Positions 55,056-64,000 of a DNA stretch of 64,000 nt are shown here, piece after piece. Source of the DNA: Ralstonia wenshanensis. GTDB taxonomy: Bacteria > Pseudomonadota > Gammaproteobacteria > Burkholderiales > Burkholderiaceae. Both the position numbers and the translations under genes were made by a program. The stretch covers positions 806,001-870,000 of the forward strand of contig NZ_CP076413.1 in NCBI RefSeq assembly GCF_021173085.1. Direction: 5' to 3'. The number at the start of each line of letters is the position of its first letter. Positions within the stretch are counted from its first letter, which is position 1. Below the pieces are notes generated by a model, which ran no database searches, had not been told where the DNA came from, and saw only the letters and a list, made by a program, of their open reading frames with translations.

Positions 55056-55768
55056 GCCTCGGCCGGACGGCGCGTCGCCATCAGGTAGTTGACGCTGGTG
55101 TCCTGCGTAAGGGCGTAGCGGCCGGTGAGCGGGTTGTATTCCAGCCCGCGCATCTCTTGAGCCTGCAGGCCGGCCCCGCGTACGAACGCGCTCAGCTCTG
55201 AGGGGCGAATGAACTTGGCGTAATCATGCGTGCCGCGCGGCAGCATGTTGAGGACATACTCCGCGCCAATGACCGCCAGCAGATACGCCTTGGCGTTCCG
55301 GTGGATGGTCGAAAAAAATACGTAACCGCCTGGCTTCACCAATGTCGCGCACGCGCGAACAACGGATGCCGGATCCGGCACATGTTCGAGCATCTCCATG
55401 CAAGTAACGACATCGAAGCTACCCGGCTCGCGTGCGGCCAGCGCTTCCGCGGCGATCTCCTCGTAATCGACGGTAACGCCCGCCTCGAGGCTGTGCAGGT
55501 CTGCAACACGCAATGCTTTGCGGGACAGATCGATGCCTTTGACGTTAGCGCCGGCACGCGCCATGCTCTCTGAGAGGATGCCGCCGCCGCAACCGACGTC
55601 TACGACGCGCTTGCCAACCAGCGGCGCAATCGACTGAATCCAGTCAAGGCGCAGCGGATTGATTTCGTGGAGGGGTTTGAACTCGCTGTTCGGATCCCAC
55701 CAGCGGTGGGCGAGTTCGCTGAATTTTTCGAGTTCGCCGGGATCGGCGTTCGCGTGAGTGGTCGTCAT
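55052..55768 (-). CDS. ubiG: Ubiquinone biosynthesis O-methyltransferase UbiG
   Basis: A 238-residue SAM-dependent methyltransferase that does both O-methylations in ubiquinone synthesis. N-terminal [24 protein letters not shown] is a UbiG signature; the SAM loop [13 protein letters not shown] is at about residue 56; EMLEHVPDP follows. Its length is standard. The stop overlaps the gph start. It is divergent from the glycine-zipper lipoprotein gene; a small dyad GTTTCA-CAT-TGAAAC (55854-55868) lies in the gap. Confidence 0.96.
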   Translation of the reverse strand: MTTTHANADPGELEKFSELAHRWWDPNSEFKPLHEINPLRLDWIQSIAPLVGKRVVDVGCGGGILSESMARAGANVKGIDLSRKALRVADLHSLEAGVTVDYEEIAAEALAAREPGSFDVVTCMEMLEHVPDPASVVRACATLVKPGGYVFFSTIHRNAKAYLLAVIGAEYVLNMLPRGTHDYAKFIRPSELSAFVRGAGLQAQEMRGLEYNPLTGRYALTQDTSVNYLMATRRPAEA

Positions 55769-55928
55769 GTTGCGCTGCGCCAGGGCATATCGGCTAGGTG
55801 AGGAAATGTACCAAAAAGCGTCGCCCCGACCAAATCATGGGGTTCGCAAAAAGGTTTCACATTGAAACAGAGGTGAACAAATGCGCATGCACTTCCTCCA
55901 ACTGTCACCTTCGCTCAAGGAGAGATCA

Positions 55929-56435
55929 ATGAAATCCAAACATGTTCTGATGGGACTGGGTGTTGCGGGCCTGACAATGCTGGCGGGCTGCGCCGCGCCC
56001 GGTTACGGCGGTGGCTATAACGGTGGGTATGCTCAGCAGCCCGCCTATGGCCAACAACCGGCTTATAGCGGGCAACCGCAGCAAACGGGCGCCCTTTACG
56101 GCCGGGTCGAATCGATCCAGCCGATGCAGGCCCCGGCAAATAGCCCGGGCATTTTGGGCACGATCATCGGCGGCGTGGCCGGCGGCATTCTGGGTCATCA
56201 GGTTGGCGGCGGTACGGGCAACACAGTCGCGACTATTGGTGGCGCAGCACTCGGTGCCTATGCAGGCAACCAGGTCGAACAGCGCGCCGGAGCGGGTGGC
56301 CAAACGGTGTACCGCATCACCGTGCGCCTGGACGATGGTCGCGTCGCCACCGTCACCCAGCGAAACCCGAACAATCTGCGCGTTGGCGATCGCGCCATGG
56401 TTGCTAACGACCAGGCGACACCTTCCTATCAATAA
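55929..56435 (+). CDS. Glycine-zipper outer-membrane lipoprotein (SlyB/Pcp-like)
   Basis: A 168-residue protein with a lipoprotein signal (lipobox LAGC, with Cys at about residue 20), a Tyr/Gly/Gln-rich linker (YGGGYNGGYAQQPAYGQQ), a glycine-zipper double helix (GTIIGGVAGGILGHQVGGG and AALGAYAGNQVE) and a C-terminal strand domain (YRITVRLDDGRVATVTQ). Members sit in the outer membrane and stabilise it under stress. ATG 55929 has GGAGAG upstream and gives a proper signal. Confidence 0.93.
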   Translation: MKSKHVLMGLGVAGLTMLAGCAAPGYGGGYNGGYAQQPAYGQQPAYSGQPQQTGALYGRVESIQPMQAPANSPGILGTIIGGVAGGILGHQVGGGTGNTVATIGGAALGAYAGNQVEQRAGAGGQTVYRITVRLDDGRVATVTQRNPNNLRVGDRAMVANDQATPSYQ

Positions 56436-56477
56436 GAAGGGCGGTCATGAGAAGAGGGGCATCGGGTGCCCCAAAAC

Positions 56478-56514
56478 AAAAAAGCGATGGCGCATCTGGC
56501 GTCATCGCTTTTTT
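56478..56514. terminator. Bidirectional terminator after the lipoprotein gene
   Basis: AAAAAAGCGATGGCGC-ATCTG-GCGTCATCGCTTTTTT forms a 16-pair stem with one G-T pair and T runs at both ends. Confidence 0.92.
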
Positions 56515-56566
56515 AGTGCCCCTTTCCGCAGCAGCCCAGAGGAGGGGGTTTGCCGGTGTACAGGCG

Positions 56567-56596
56567 AAAAAAAGCCCAGCTTTCGCTGGGCTTTTT
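56567..56596 (-). terminator. Terminator of the ompA gene
   Basis: AAAAAAAGCCCAGC-TTTC-GCTGGGCTTTTT is a strong symmetric hairpin, 17 bases after the ompA stop on the minus strand. Confidence 0.92.
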
Positions 56597-56612
56597 CCCG
56601 GTGTGAACCGAA

Positions 56613-57269
56613 TTACTGAGCCTTGCGGGTGCCGACCACTTCGACGTCCACGCGGCGGTTCGGTTGCTGGCAGGCGATTTGTGCCTTGCGCGAACCCTTG
56701 CACGACTTCGGATCAACCTTCAGCTGGCGCTTGCCCTTGCCTTCCGTGTAGACACGGTTGGCTTCGATGCCCTTGCTGACCAGGTAGCCCTTGACGGCTT
56801 CAGCACGACGGACCGACAGGCGGTCGTTGTACTTGTCCGAGCCGAACGAGTCGGTGTGGCCAACGGCGATCACGACTTCCAGGTTGATGCCCTTCAGCTT
56901 CGAGACCAGGTCGTCCAGCTTGGCCTTGCCTTCCGGCTTCAGCACAGCCTTGTCGAAATCGAACAGGGTGTCAGCAGCGAACGTAACCTTTTCGCTCGAC
57001 ACAACCGGGGCAGCCGGAGCAGCCGGAGCAGCCGTCGGAGCAGCAGCCGGAGCCAGAGCGCCGTCGCACTGAGCGTTGGCGGTTGCCGGCGTCCAGAAGC
57101 CATTGCGCCAGCACAGTTCGTTCGTGCCGTTCTTCCAGACCCACTCGCTCGTGCCGTTACCCCAGTTGTCGTTGACGGCCTTCTTTTCGTAGGGCACCGA
57201 CTGAGCGTAAGCGGACGCAGCCATGGCTACCGCAGCTGCAGCGAACGCGAGCTTGGCAAATTTTTTCAT
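56613..57269 (-). CDS. ompA: OmpA family outer-membrane/peptidoglycan-binding protein
   Basis: A 218-residue protein with a signal peptide (LAFAAAAVAMAASAYA), a short Trp-rich segment (NDNWGNGTSEWVWKNGTNELCWRNGFW), an Ala/Pro linker and a C-terminal OmpA domain (VTFAADTLFDFDKAVLKPEG, GHTDSFGSDKYNDRLSVRRAEAV, NRRVDVEVVG). The long N-terminal barrel of E. coli OmpA is absent, as in many betaproteobacteria. It links the outer membrane to peptidoglycan. GAGAGGAG lies before the ATG; a likely -10 (TATACT, minus strand) is at 57345-57350. Confidence 0.94.
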   Translation of the reverse strand: MKKFAKLAFAAAAVAMAASAYAQSVPYEKKAVNDNWGNGTSEWVWKNGTNELCWRNGFWTPATANAQCDGALAPAAAPTAAPAAPAAPVVSSEKVTFAADTLFDFDKAVLKPEGKAKLDDLVSKLKGINLEVVIAVGHTDSFGSDKYNDRLSVRRAEAVKGYLVSKGIEANRVYTEGKGKRQLKVDPKSCKGSRKAQIACQQPNRRVDVEVVGTRKAQ

Positions 57270-57701
57270 ATTTCTCCTCTCAGGATGAGATCACCGCAGA
57301 AGACTGCGAGCAGATGGGACGAAAACAAGTCATACATTCTTCGGAGTATAACATTCTCGGTGTGGTGAAGGCTCCACTTCGAACAATGTCTGCCTCTTCG
57401 CTGGGGGATTGTGCCACAAGCACGCACTCCTAAAAAGCAAATATAAGCGATTCGAACGGGGCACCACGGCCTTGTGGTGTGTACGCAACAAGGCAGGAAA
57501 TGGCTCGCAAACCCTTATGGGGACTGGCTCGCCGGTTTTGTCCTCGTTCGCAGGGAACGTGCCTGGGGTTGACGATGCGTCGCTCGCGCGTATGAGGGGA
57601 GGGGGCTTGCGGCATGGTAAAATGTTCTGTTATTCGCGCAACCGCAGCGTCCCGCTGTGGGCACCACTGTGCTCACTAGGGGACCTCCCACCGTTCGCCC
57701 A
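57270..57701. promoter_or_regulatory. Divergent promoter region between ompA and gyrA
   Basis: This 432-base gap has no convincing gene. On the minus strand TATACT (57350-57345) can serve as the ompA -10, giving a leader of about 70 bases. On the plus strand TTGACG (57569-57574) with TATGAG (57591-57596) at 16 bases, or TAAAAT at 57618-57623, may serve gyrA. No clear operator was seen. Confidence 0.45.
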
Positions 57702-60371
57702 ATGGATCAATTCGCCAAAGAGACACTCCCGGTATCGCTCGAAGAAGAAATGCGCAGCTCGTACCTCGCTTACGCCATGAGCGTGATCGTAGGTCGCGCC
57801 CTTCCAGATGTGCGGGATGGTCTCAAGCCGGTGCATCGTCGTGCGTTGTACTCGATGCACGAGCTGAACAACGACTGGAATCGCCCCTATAAGAAGTCCG
57901 CCCGTATCGTCGGGGATGTGATTGGTAAGTATCACCCCCACGGCGACACTGCTGTATACGACACCATCGTGCGGATGGCGCAGAACTTCTCTCTGCGCTA
58001 CATGCTAGTCGACGGCCAAGGCAACTTCGGCTCGGTCGACGGCGACAACGCCGCGGCGATGCGTTACACCGAAATCCGCCTGTCGAAGATCGCCCACGAA
58101 CTGCTGGCCGACCTCGACAAGGAAACGGTCAATTTCGAGCCGAACTACGACGGCTCCGAAACTGAACCATCGGTTCTGCCGGCTCGCATTCCCAACCTGC
58201 TGATCAACGGGTCGTCCGGGATCGCAGTGGGTATGGCGACGAACATTCCGCCGCACAATCTGAATGAAGTCGTCGATGGTTGCCTGCACTTGTTGCGCAA
58301 CCCGGAAGCGACCGTCGACGAGCTGATCGAGCTGATTCCGGCGCCGGATTTCCCGACGGCGGGCATCATCTACGGCATTTCGGGCGTCCGTGAGGGCTAT
58401 CGCACCGGCCGCGGCCGCGTGGTGATGCGCGCCAAGACGCACTTCGAGGATATCGATCGCGGCCAGCGCCAAGCGATCATCGTCGACGAGCTGCCGTATC
58501 AAGTTAACAAGCGCACGCTGCTCGAGCGTATTGCCGAGCTAGTCACCGAAAAGCGCATCGAAGGCATTTCCGACATTCGCGACGAGTCTGACAAGTCCGG
58601 CATGCGCGTGGTGATCGAACTCAAGCGCGGCGAAGTGCCGGAGGTTGTGCTCAACAACCTCTATAAGAATACGCAGCTGCAGGATACGTTCGGCATGAAC
58701 ATGGTGGCGCTGGTCGACGGCCAGCCGCGTCTGCTGAACCTGCGTCAGATGCTGGAGTGCTTCCTGCTGCACCGCCGCGAGGTGGTGACGCGCCGCACCG
58801 TATTTGATCTGCGCAAGGCGCGCGAGCGTGGTCACATCCTGGAAGGTCTGGCGGTTGCGCTGGCCAACATCGATGAGTTCATCGCAATCATCAAGGCTGC
58901 CCCGACCCCGCCGGTCGCCAAGGCTGAGTTGATGAACCGTAGCTGGGATTCGGGTCTTGTGCGCGACATGCTCGTTCGCGCGGAGAGCGAAACCTCCGGC
59001 GGCGGTGCTGCGTATCGCCCGGAAGGACTGTTGCCCGTCTTTGGTATGCAGGCCGATGGTCTGTACAAGCTGTCGGACACGCAAGCGCAGGAAATCCTGC
59101 AGATGCGCCTGCAACGCCTCACCGGGCTTGAACAGGACAAGATCGTCCAGGAATACCGCGAAGTGATGGCACAGATCGCCGATCTGCTGGACATCTTGGC
59201 GCGGCCAGAGCGCATTACCGCCATCATCGTCGAGGAACTCACCGCGATCCGCGCCGAGTTTGGTGATGAGCGTCGCTCGCAGATCGAGCACAATGCGACC
59301 GAGTTGGACACAGAAGACCTCATTACGCCGCAAGATCTCGTGGTGACGTTGTCACACAGCGGCTATATGAAGAGCCAGCCGATTTCCGAATACCGTGCGC
59401 AGAAGCGTGGCGGTCGTGGCAAGCAAGCTGCCGCGACGAAGGAAGACGACTGGATCGACACGCTATTTGTCGCCAACACGCACGACTACATCCTTTGCTT
59501 CTCGAATCGCGGCCGTCTGTATTGGCTCAAGGTCTGGGAGGTGCCGCAAGGCAGCCGTAACTCGCGCGGTCGTCCGATCGTCAATATGTTCCCGCTGTCG
59601 CCGGGCGAGAAGATCAACGTGATCCTTCCGGTGAAGCAGTTCGATGAGCAGCATTTCGTGTTCATGGCGACTTCCAAGGGGACAGTCAAGAAGACGGCGC
59701 TGACGGATTTCTCGAACCCGCGCAAGGCCGGCATCATCGCAGTGGATCTTGACGAGGGCGATTTCCTGATCGGCGCGGACATTACCGATGGTCAGCACGA
59801 CGTGATGCTGTTCTCAGACGCCGGCAAGGCGGTGCGCTTCGATGAAAACGATGTGCGCCCGATGGGTCGCCAAGCGCGCGGCGTTCGCGGTATGAACCTG
59901 GAAGAGGGCCAGCAGGTGATTGCTATGCTGGTCGCGCCGGCAGAAACCGAGGGCGAAGGTGCCCAGTCGGTGGTCGGCAGTGTGCTGACCGCCACCGAAA
60001 ACGGCTACGGCAAGCGCACGCCGATCTCCGAATACACCCGACATGGTCGCGGTACGAAAGGCATGATTGCCATCCAGACCTCGGAGCGTAACGGCAAGGT
60101 GGTGGCCGCCGCGCTGGTGGCGCCGGAAGACGAGATCATGCTGATCACGACGGGCGGTGTGCTGATTCGCACGCGCGTGGACGAGATCCGGGAAATGGGT
60201 CGCGCCACGCAGGGCGTCACGCTCATCTCAGTGGGTGAGGGCAACAAGCTGTCCGGGCTGCAACGTGTGATGGAGTCCGATGCTGAAGGCGCAGATGGTG
60301 TCGAAGGCGCCGATGCGGCGGATGCCGCTCCCGGTGCCGATGCACAGGCGGATGACAGCAGCGAGACATAA
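57702..60371 (+). CDS. gyrA: DNA gyrase subunit A
   Basis: An 889-residue type II topoisomerase subunit that cuts and rejoins DNA. The catalytic Tyr is Y122 (AAMRYTE). The quinolone region has Thr at 83 and Asp at 87 ([10 protein letters not shown]), Thr83 being the usual wild-type residue in this group. The C-terminal beta-pinwheel includes the GyrA box QRGGRGK form ([10 protein letters not shown]), which marks it as gyrase rather than topoisomerase IV. A long acidic Asp/Ala-rich tail ends the protein. ATG 57702 is set by homology. Confidence 0.98.
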   Translation: MDQFAKETLPVSLEEEMRSSYLAYAMSVIVGRALPDVRDGLKPVHRRALYSMHELNNDWNRPYKKSARIVGDVIGKYHPHGDTAVYDTIVRMAQNFSLRYMLVDGQGNFGSVDGDNAAAMRYTEIRLSKIAHELLADLDKETVNFEPNYDGSETEPSVLPARIPNLLINGSSGIAVGMATNIPPHNLNEVVDGCLHLLRNPEATVDELIELIPAPDFPTAGIIYGISGVREGYRTGRGRVVMRAKTHFEDIDRGQRQAIIVDELPYQVNKRTLLERIAELVTEKRIEGISDIRDESDKSGMRVVIELKRGEVPEVVLNNLYKNTQLQDTFGMNMVALVDGQPRLLNLRQMLECFLLHRREVVTRRTVFDLRKARERGHILEGLAVALANIDEFIAIIKAAPTPPVAKAELMNRSWDSGLVRDMLVRAESETSGGGAAYRPEGLLPVFGMQADGLYKLSDTQAQEILQMRLQRLTGLEQDKIVQEYREVMAQIADLLDILARPERITAIIVEELTAIRAEFGDERRSQIEHNATELDTEDLITPQDLVVTLSHSGYMKSQPISEYRAQKRGGRGKQAAATKEDDWIDTLFVANTHDYILCFSNRGRLYWLKVWEVPQGSRNSRGRPIVNMFPLSPGEKINVILPVKQFDEQHFVFMATSKGTVKKTALTDFSNPRKAGIIAVDLDEGDFLIGADITDGQHDVMLFSDAGKAVRFDENDVRPMGRQARGVRGMNLEEGQQVIAMLVAPAETEGEGAQSVVGSVLTATENGYGKRTPISEYTRHGRGTKGMIAIQTSERNGKVVAAALVAPEDEIMLITTGGVLIRTRVDEIREMGRATQGVTLISVGEGNKLSGLQRVMESDAEGADGVEGADAADAAPGADAQADDSSET

Positions 60372-60499
60372 TTAGAAACATCTTTTGCTTGCCGTTAGGC
60401 GCAGTTCTGTCATGATGCCGGACCTGTGCGCGGCAAGGGCTTGGAACTTTTGCGTCACACGCCCGGCCTAAACGCAACGCTTATCTCAAGGGAGCAACA

Positions 60500-61060
60500 A
60501 TGCACAAGAGTCTCAAACTCAAACATCTGATCGTGGTGGCCGGTTTCGCTCCGCTGTTTGCGTTCGCGCAGGCAGGCGACGCGGACAAGACGGCTGCCAT
60601 CAAAGAGCTGCTGACGACGATGAACGTCGATGCGGCCATCAAGGGTCAGGGTGAAGTGTTGGCTAACGGCGCTAAGCAGGAAGCCCCGCTGGTGCTGGAG
60701 CAGGCACTGGTCGAGAACAAGACTCTGAACGACAAGCAGAAGCAAGCCGCTGTCGACAAGCTGAAGAAGAACGGCGCCGTGCAGCGCATGACGGACGGTG
60801 CTGGCAAGGACTTCGACACGGAAGCCTTCCGCAAGGATGCTCTGCAAGCTCACTATGATTCGCTGGGCAAGTACTACTCGACCCAGGAAATCAAGGACTT
60901 GACCACGTTCCTGAAGACGCCGAGCGGCCAGAAGTTCATGGCCAACCAGGGCAAGGCCATGCAGGAAGTGTGGGGCAACGTGATGCAGAAGTACGGTCCG
61001 CAAGTCGGCAAGAAGATGCGCGACATGGCTGACAAGGAAGTTGCCGCTGCTGCGAAGTAA
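60500..61060 (+). CDS. DUF2059 exported protein
   Basis: A 186-residue secreted protein with a signal peptide ([16 protein letters not shown]) and a largely helical DUF2059 domain (residues about 35-170; [23 protein letters not shown] is the family core). Its function is unknown. A GGGAG site stands just before ATG 60500. It lies between gyrA and serC, and its own terminator follows at 61120, so it is probably transcribed alone or with gyrA. Confidence 0.88.
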   Translation: MHKSLKLKHLIVVAGFAPLFAFAQAGDADKTAAIKELLTTMNVDAAIKGQGEVLANGAKQEAPLVLEQALVENKTLNDKQKQAAVDKLKKNGAVQRMTDGAGKDFDTEAFRKDALQAHYDSLGKYYSTQEIKDLTTFLKTPSGQKFMANQGKAMQEVWGNVMQKYGPQVGKKMRDMADKEVAAAAK

Positions 61061-61119
61061 TTGCGCCGCATAGACGGACGATGGGGGCGCAATCCCCCTC
61101 GGGCTGTCAGTTGGTAGAT

Positions 61120-61161
61120 AATGGCTGTTTGGGTTTGCGCCCAGACAGCCATTTTTCTTTT
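61120..61161 (+). terminator. Intrinsic terminator abutting serC
   Basis: AATGGCTGTTTGGG (61120-61133) and CCCAGACAGCCATT (61140-61153) pair over 14 positions (one G-T pair) around TTTGCG and are followed by TTTCTTTT. The run of Ts ends only 12 bases before the annotated serC start. Confidence 0.9.
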
Positions 61162-61173
61162 GCCCTTCGCCCT

Positions 61174-62310
61174 ATGAACCAAGCGGATCGAGCCCTTCAA
61201 GCCAGCCAGGCGCGTGTGTACAACTTTTCGGCAGGCCCGGCGGTGTTGCCGCTCGAGGTGCTGGAACAGGCGAAAGAGGAGATGGTCTCCTGGCACGGCA
61301 GCGGCATGAGCGTGATGGAAATGAGCCATCGCGGCCGCGAATTCGAAAGCATCCTGGCAGCGGCGTTCGGCGATTTGCGGCAGTTGCTGGCGGTGCCCGA
61401 CAACTACGAAATCCTCTTCCTGCAAGGGGGCGCCATCGCCGAGAACGCCATTGTGCCGCTGAACCTGATGCGTCGGCTGTCGGCGGATGCACCGAAGGCT
61501 GACTACGTCGTCACCGGCACGTGGTCGGTCAAGTCGCAGCAGGAAGCGCGCAAGTACGGCGAGGTGAACATCGCTGCAACCAGCGAGGCTGAGCGCTTCC
61601 ACAAGATCCCGGACGTATCGAGCTGGAAGCTGTCGTCAGACGCGGCCTACGTGCACCTGTGCACGAACGAAACCATTGTTGGTGTCGAGTATCAGGAGAC
61701 GCCGGACGTCGGCCAAGCGCACGGGCGTGTGGTGGTGTCTGACGTGTCGAGCCACATCCTCTCGCGGCCGATCGACTGGAACGGCTATCAGGTCCTGTAC
61801 GGTGGCGCGCAGAAAAACATCGGCCCCGCTGGCTTGACGATTGCCATCGTGCGCAAAGACCTTCTCGGACACGCGCACCCGCTGTGCCCGTCGGCATTCA
61901 ACTGGCGTCTCGTGGCCGAGAACGGCTCGATGTACAACACGCCGCCCACCTACGCCATCTACATCGCGGGGCTCGTGTTTCAGTGGATCAAGCGCCAGGG
62001 CGGGGTCGAGGCGCTGGAGACGCGCAACATCATCAAGTCGAAGATGCTGTACGACTTTATCGACGCCAGCAGCTTCTACCGCAACGAGATCCATCCGACG
62101 TGCCGGTCGCGCATGAACGTGCCGTTCTTCCTTAACGACGAATCCCGCAACGAGGCCTTCCTCACGCAGGCGCGCGAGCGCGGGTTGGTGCAGCTCAAGG
62201 GTCACAAGTCCGTGGGCGGCATGCGGGCGAGCATCTACAACGCGATGCCGCTGGAAGGTGTAGAGGCGCTGGTCGACTTCATGCGTGAGTTTGAGAGAGT
62301 GTCCGCGTAA
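61174..62310 (+). CDS. serC: Phosphoserine aminotransferase
   Basis: A 378-residue PLP aminotransferase that makes phosphoserine (serine synthesis) and also serves pyridoxine synthesis. The Schiff-base Lys is K214 in [21 protein letters not shown] at the N-terminus matches the family. ATG 61174 has no ribosome site and lies 12 bases after a terminator; a GTG at 61216 (just before the conserved YNFSAGP) is a possible true start. It begins the serC-pheA-hisC run. Confidence 0.95.
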   Translation: MNQADRALQASQARVYNFSAGPAVLPLEVLEQAKEEMVSWHGSGMSVMEMSHRGREFESILAAAFGDLRQLLAVPDNYEILFLQGGAIAENAIVPLNLMRRLSADAPKADYVVTGTWSVKSQQEARKYGEVNIAATSEAERFHKIPDVSSWKLSSDAAYVHLCTNETIVGVEYQETPDVGQAHGRVVVSDVSSHILSRPIDWNGYQVLYGGAQKNIGPAGLTIAIVRKDLLGHAHPLCPSAFNWRLVAENGSMYNTPPTYAIYIAGLVFQWIKRQGGVEALETRNIIKSKMLYDFIDASSFYRNEIHPTCRSRMNVPFFLNDESRNEAFLTQARERGLVQLKGHKSVGGMRASIYNAMPLEGVEALVDFMREFERVSA

Positions 62311-62338
62311 GGCTCACCGTCAATCACGGCAGAACATT

Positions 62339-62360
62339 GCGCGAAGCGCCCGCTTCGCGC
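62339..62360. other. Hairpin between serC and pheA
   Basis: GCGCGAAGCG and CGCTTCGCGC are perfect complements around two bases, with ATTGC/GCAAT further extending the symmetry. There is no T tract. It may be an mRNA processing or stability element in the operon. Confidence 0.55.
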
Positions 62361-62397
62361 GGCAATTTGCAATCCGTTGCCGAACCCGATTCCTACA

Positions 62398-63513
62398 ATG
62401 ACCAGTCAGTCAGACGATACGAAGCAAAACAAGGACGCCGCATTGGCGGCGGAGCTTGCGCCGTTGCGCACGCAGATCGACGCCATCGACAATCAGTTGC
62501 TTACGCTGCTCTCGGACCGCGCCAGGGTGGCGCAGGAAGTGGGCGAGGTGAAGAAGCGCTATTCGTCGCCGGCGTTCCGGCCGGACCGCGAATTGCAGGT
62601 CATCCGCAAGATGCAGTCGGGCAATCAAGGGCCTCTGCACGACGAGAGCATCGCTGCCATCTGGCGCGAGGTGATGTCCGCTTGCCGTGGTCTGGAACAG
62701 GCCCTGCGCATCGGCTACCTCGGCCCGGCGGGCACGTTCTCGGAGCAGGCGGTAATCGCGCATTTCGGCCACGAGATCCAGCCGATGCCGTGCCCGAGCA
62801 TCGACGAAGTGTTTCGTGCGGCAGAGTCCGGCACGGTCGATTGCGGTGTGGTGCCGGTCGAAAATTCGACGGAAGGCGTGGTGTCGCGCACGCTCGATCT
62901 GTTCTTGCAGACGTCGTTGAAGATCAGCGGCGAGATTGCGCTGCGAGTGCACCATAACTTGTTGCACAAGACGGGCGACATGTCGCAGGTGAAGGTGGTG
63001 CGCGCGCACGCGCAGGCGCTGGCGCAGTGCCAACGGTGGTTGAACACCAACTATCCGAATCTGCCGCGTGAGGCCGTGTCGAGCAACGCCGAGGCAGCGC
63101 GCATGGCGGGGGAGGACGAAACCGTCGCCGCGCTGGCAAGCGTGCAGGCGGCAAACCGCTACGGCCTGCACGTGGTGCGTGCCAATGTGGAAGACGATCC
63201 GCATAACCGCACGCGCTTTGTCGTGATCGGCAACTACGAGACGGAGCCGAGTGGACGCGATCAGACATCGTTGATCCTGTCAGTGCCGAACGAGGCCGGC
63301 GCTGTCTACAAGCTGCTGGCGCCGTTGGCGGAGAACGGCGTGTCGATGTGTCGCTTCGAGTCGCGCCCGGCGCGCAGTGGCGCGTGGGAGTACTACTTCT
63401 ACGTCGATGTGGAAGGCCATCAGCGTGACCCGCAGGTAGCGCGCGCGCTGGAAAAGCTGCGTCACGACGCGGCGTACTTCAAAGTGTTGGGGTCCTATCC
63501 CTCGGCACATTGA
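62398..63513 (+). CDS. pheA: Bifunctional chorismate mutase/prephenate dehydratase
   Basis: A 371-residue enzyme for phenylalanine synthesis. N-terminal chorismate mutase helix (LRTQIDAIDNQLLTLLSDRARVAQEVG), then the prephenate dehydratase domain (RIGYLGPAGTFSEQA, VPVENSTEGVV, HHNLL) and a C-terminal ACT domain (SLILSVPNEAGAVYKLLAPL, FESRPARSGAWEYYFYVD) that senses phenylalanine. ATG 62398 was chosen. The next gene, hisC, follows 52 bases on. Confidence 0.97.
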   Translation: MTSQSDDTKQNKDAALAAELAPLRTQIDAIDNQLLTLLSDRARVAQEVGEVKKRYSSPAFRPDRELQVIRKMQSGNQGPLHDESIAAIWREVMSACRGLEQALRIGYLGPAGTFSEQAVIAHFGHEIQPMPCPSIDEVFRAAESGTVDCGVVPVENSTEGVVSRTLDLFLQTSLKISGEIALRVHHNLLHKTGDMSQVKVVRAHAQALAQCQRWLNTNYPNLPREAVSSNAEAARMAGEDETVAALASVQAANRYGLHVVRANVEDDPHNRTRFVVIGNYETEPSGRDQTSLILSVPNEAGAVYKLLAPLAENGVSMCRFESRPARSGAWEYYFYVDVEGHQRDPQVARALEKLRHDAAYFKVLGSYPSAH

Positions 63514-63565
63514 GGGATTCAAGACGCTCTGCACGGGCAGGGCGTCGATAACAGAGGAGCACCCC

Positions 63566-64000
63566 ATGTCTTTGCAGTTCGGCCCCGAGTATGTCCGTGC
63601 CATCGCCCCTTATGTGGCAGGCAAGCCGATTTCGGAAGTGGCACGCGAGTTCGGCCTCGATGCGGCGCGCATCGTCAAGCTGGCGTCCAACGAAAACCCG
63701 CTGGGCATGCCGCAGTCGGCCAAGAACGCGATGGCCTCGGCCATTGAGGAACTGGCACGCTATCCGGACGCCAACGGCTTCAGCCTGAAGGCGGCGCTGC
63801 ATGCCAAGTTTGGCGTGCCGGAAGCATGGATCACGCTCGGCAACGGCAGCAATGACATCCTCGAGCTGGCAGCTCGCGCGCTGGTATCGCCGGGGCAGGC
63901 TGTGATGTATGCGCAGCACTCTTTTGCCGTGTATGCGCTTGCGGCGCAGGAGGTCGGCGCGCGCGCCATCGAGGTGCCGGCCCGCGATTACGGCCACGAT
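63566..64000 (+). CDS. hisC: Histidinol-phosphate aminotransferase (5' part)
   Basis: The first 145 residues of a PLP aminotransferase, cut by the window end. IVKLASNENPLGMP, ARYPDANGFSLKAAL and ITLGNGSNDILELAARAL match HisC. In this gene order (serC-pheA-hisC) such copies often act on aromatic amino acids as well. GAGGAG precedes the ATG. Confidence 0.94.
   Translation, partial: MSLQFGPEYVRAIAPYVAGKPISEVAREFGLDAARIVKLASNENPLGMPQSAKNAMASAIEELARYPDANGFSLKAALHAKFGVPEAWITLGNGSNDILELAARALVSPGQAVMYAQHSFAVYALAAQEVGARAIEVPARDYGHD

Noticed and set aside
57702-57970. Thr at GyrA position 83 as a quinolone-resistance mutation
   Set aside because: Thr83 is the normal residue in this group and Asp87 is intact, so no resistance change is seen.

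Overview
The window looks like a chromosomal segment of a GC-rich betaproteobacterium in the Burkholderiaceae, most likely Ralstonia. This is an inference from gene content, without a database search. The points behind it are the gyrA - DUF2059 gene - serC - pheA - hisC order, a tmRNA whose tag reads ANDERYALAA, a LipA lipase with its dedicated foldase, and TctA/TctB transport genes without an adjacent TctC. No prophage, insertion sequence, integrase or CRISPR array was seen. Most of the window is ordinary core and near-core genome; the accessory part is the sensor kinase and fimbrial block at about 41.9-50.0 kb.

Layout. 1-4.5 kb: the start of an AsmA-like gene, tcdA, and a minus-strand run of redox genes (thioredoxin-fold protein without active cysteines, bacteriohemerythrin, DsbA-like protein, chaperedoxin CnoX). 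4.7-9.3 kb: an acyl-CoA ligase behind a small palindromic operator, an ankyrin protein, ChaC, tRNA-Cys, an FKBP isomerase and YaeQ. 9.4-13.6 kb: a coupled DUF2339/DUF3999 membrane pair. 13.7-16.8 kb: MAPEG, S4 and YceI proteins and glnS. 16.8-18.9 kb: secreted lipase lipA with its foldase. 19-23 kb: tctA/tctB, a DUF2214 membrane protein and a CaiB-type CoA transferase. 23.2-28.3 kb: alaS, then two coupled paralogues of the purine nucleoside permease (NUP) family. 28.35-30.7 kb: a Fur-box promoter, a short leader ending in a strong intrinsic terminator, and a TonB-dependent receptor. 30.7-32.9 kb: slipin and NfeD. 32.9-35.2 kb: a LysR regulator divergent from an MFS transporter. 35.2-38.2 kb: a plus-strand run of class II aldolase, tautomerase, threonine aldolase, NUDIX hydrolase and TusA. 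38.3-41.7 kb: a LysE exporter and a large secreted nuclease with a C-terminal sorting tail. 41.9-50 kb: a BvgS-like hybrid kinase, then major pilin, chaperone, usher and tip adhesin. 50.1-57.3 kb: ssrA, a giant DUF748/AsmA-like protein, gph-ubiG, a glycine-zipper lipoprotein and OmpA. 57.7-64 kb: gyrA, a DUF2059 protein, and the serC-pheA-hisC amino-acid run, cut by the window end.

How the parts work together. The fimbrial block holds everything needed to build a chaperone-usher pilus, and the kinase beside it is the natural candidate for its control, although no response regulator lies within reach. LipA and Lif form a secretion and folding pair. The Fur-box leader is the most interesting non-coding element: its promoter, two hairpins and terminator have the architecture of either an attenuator for the TonB receptor or a RyhB-like small RNA.
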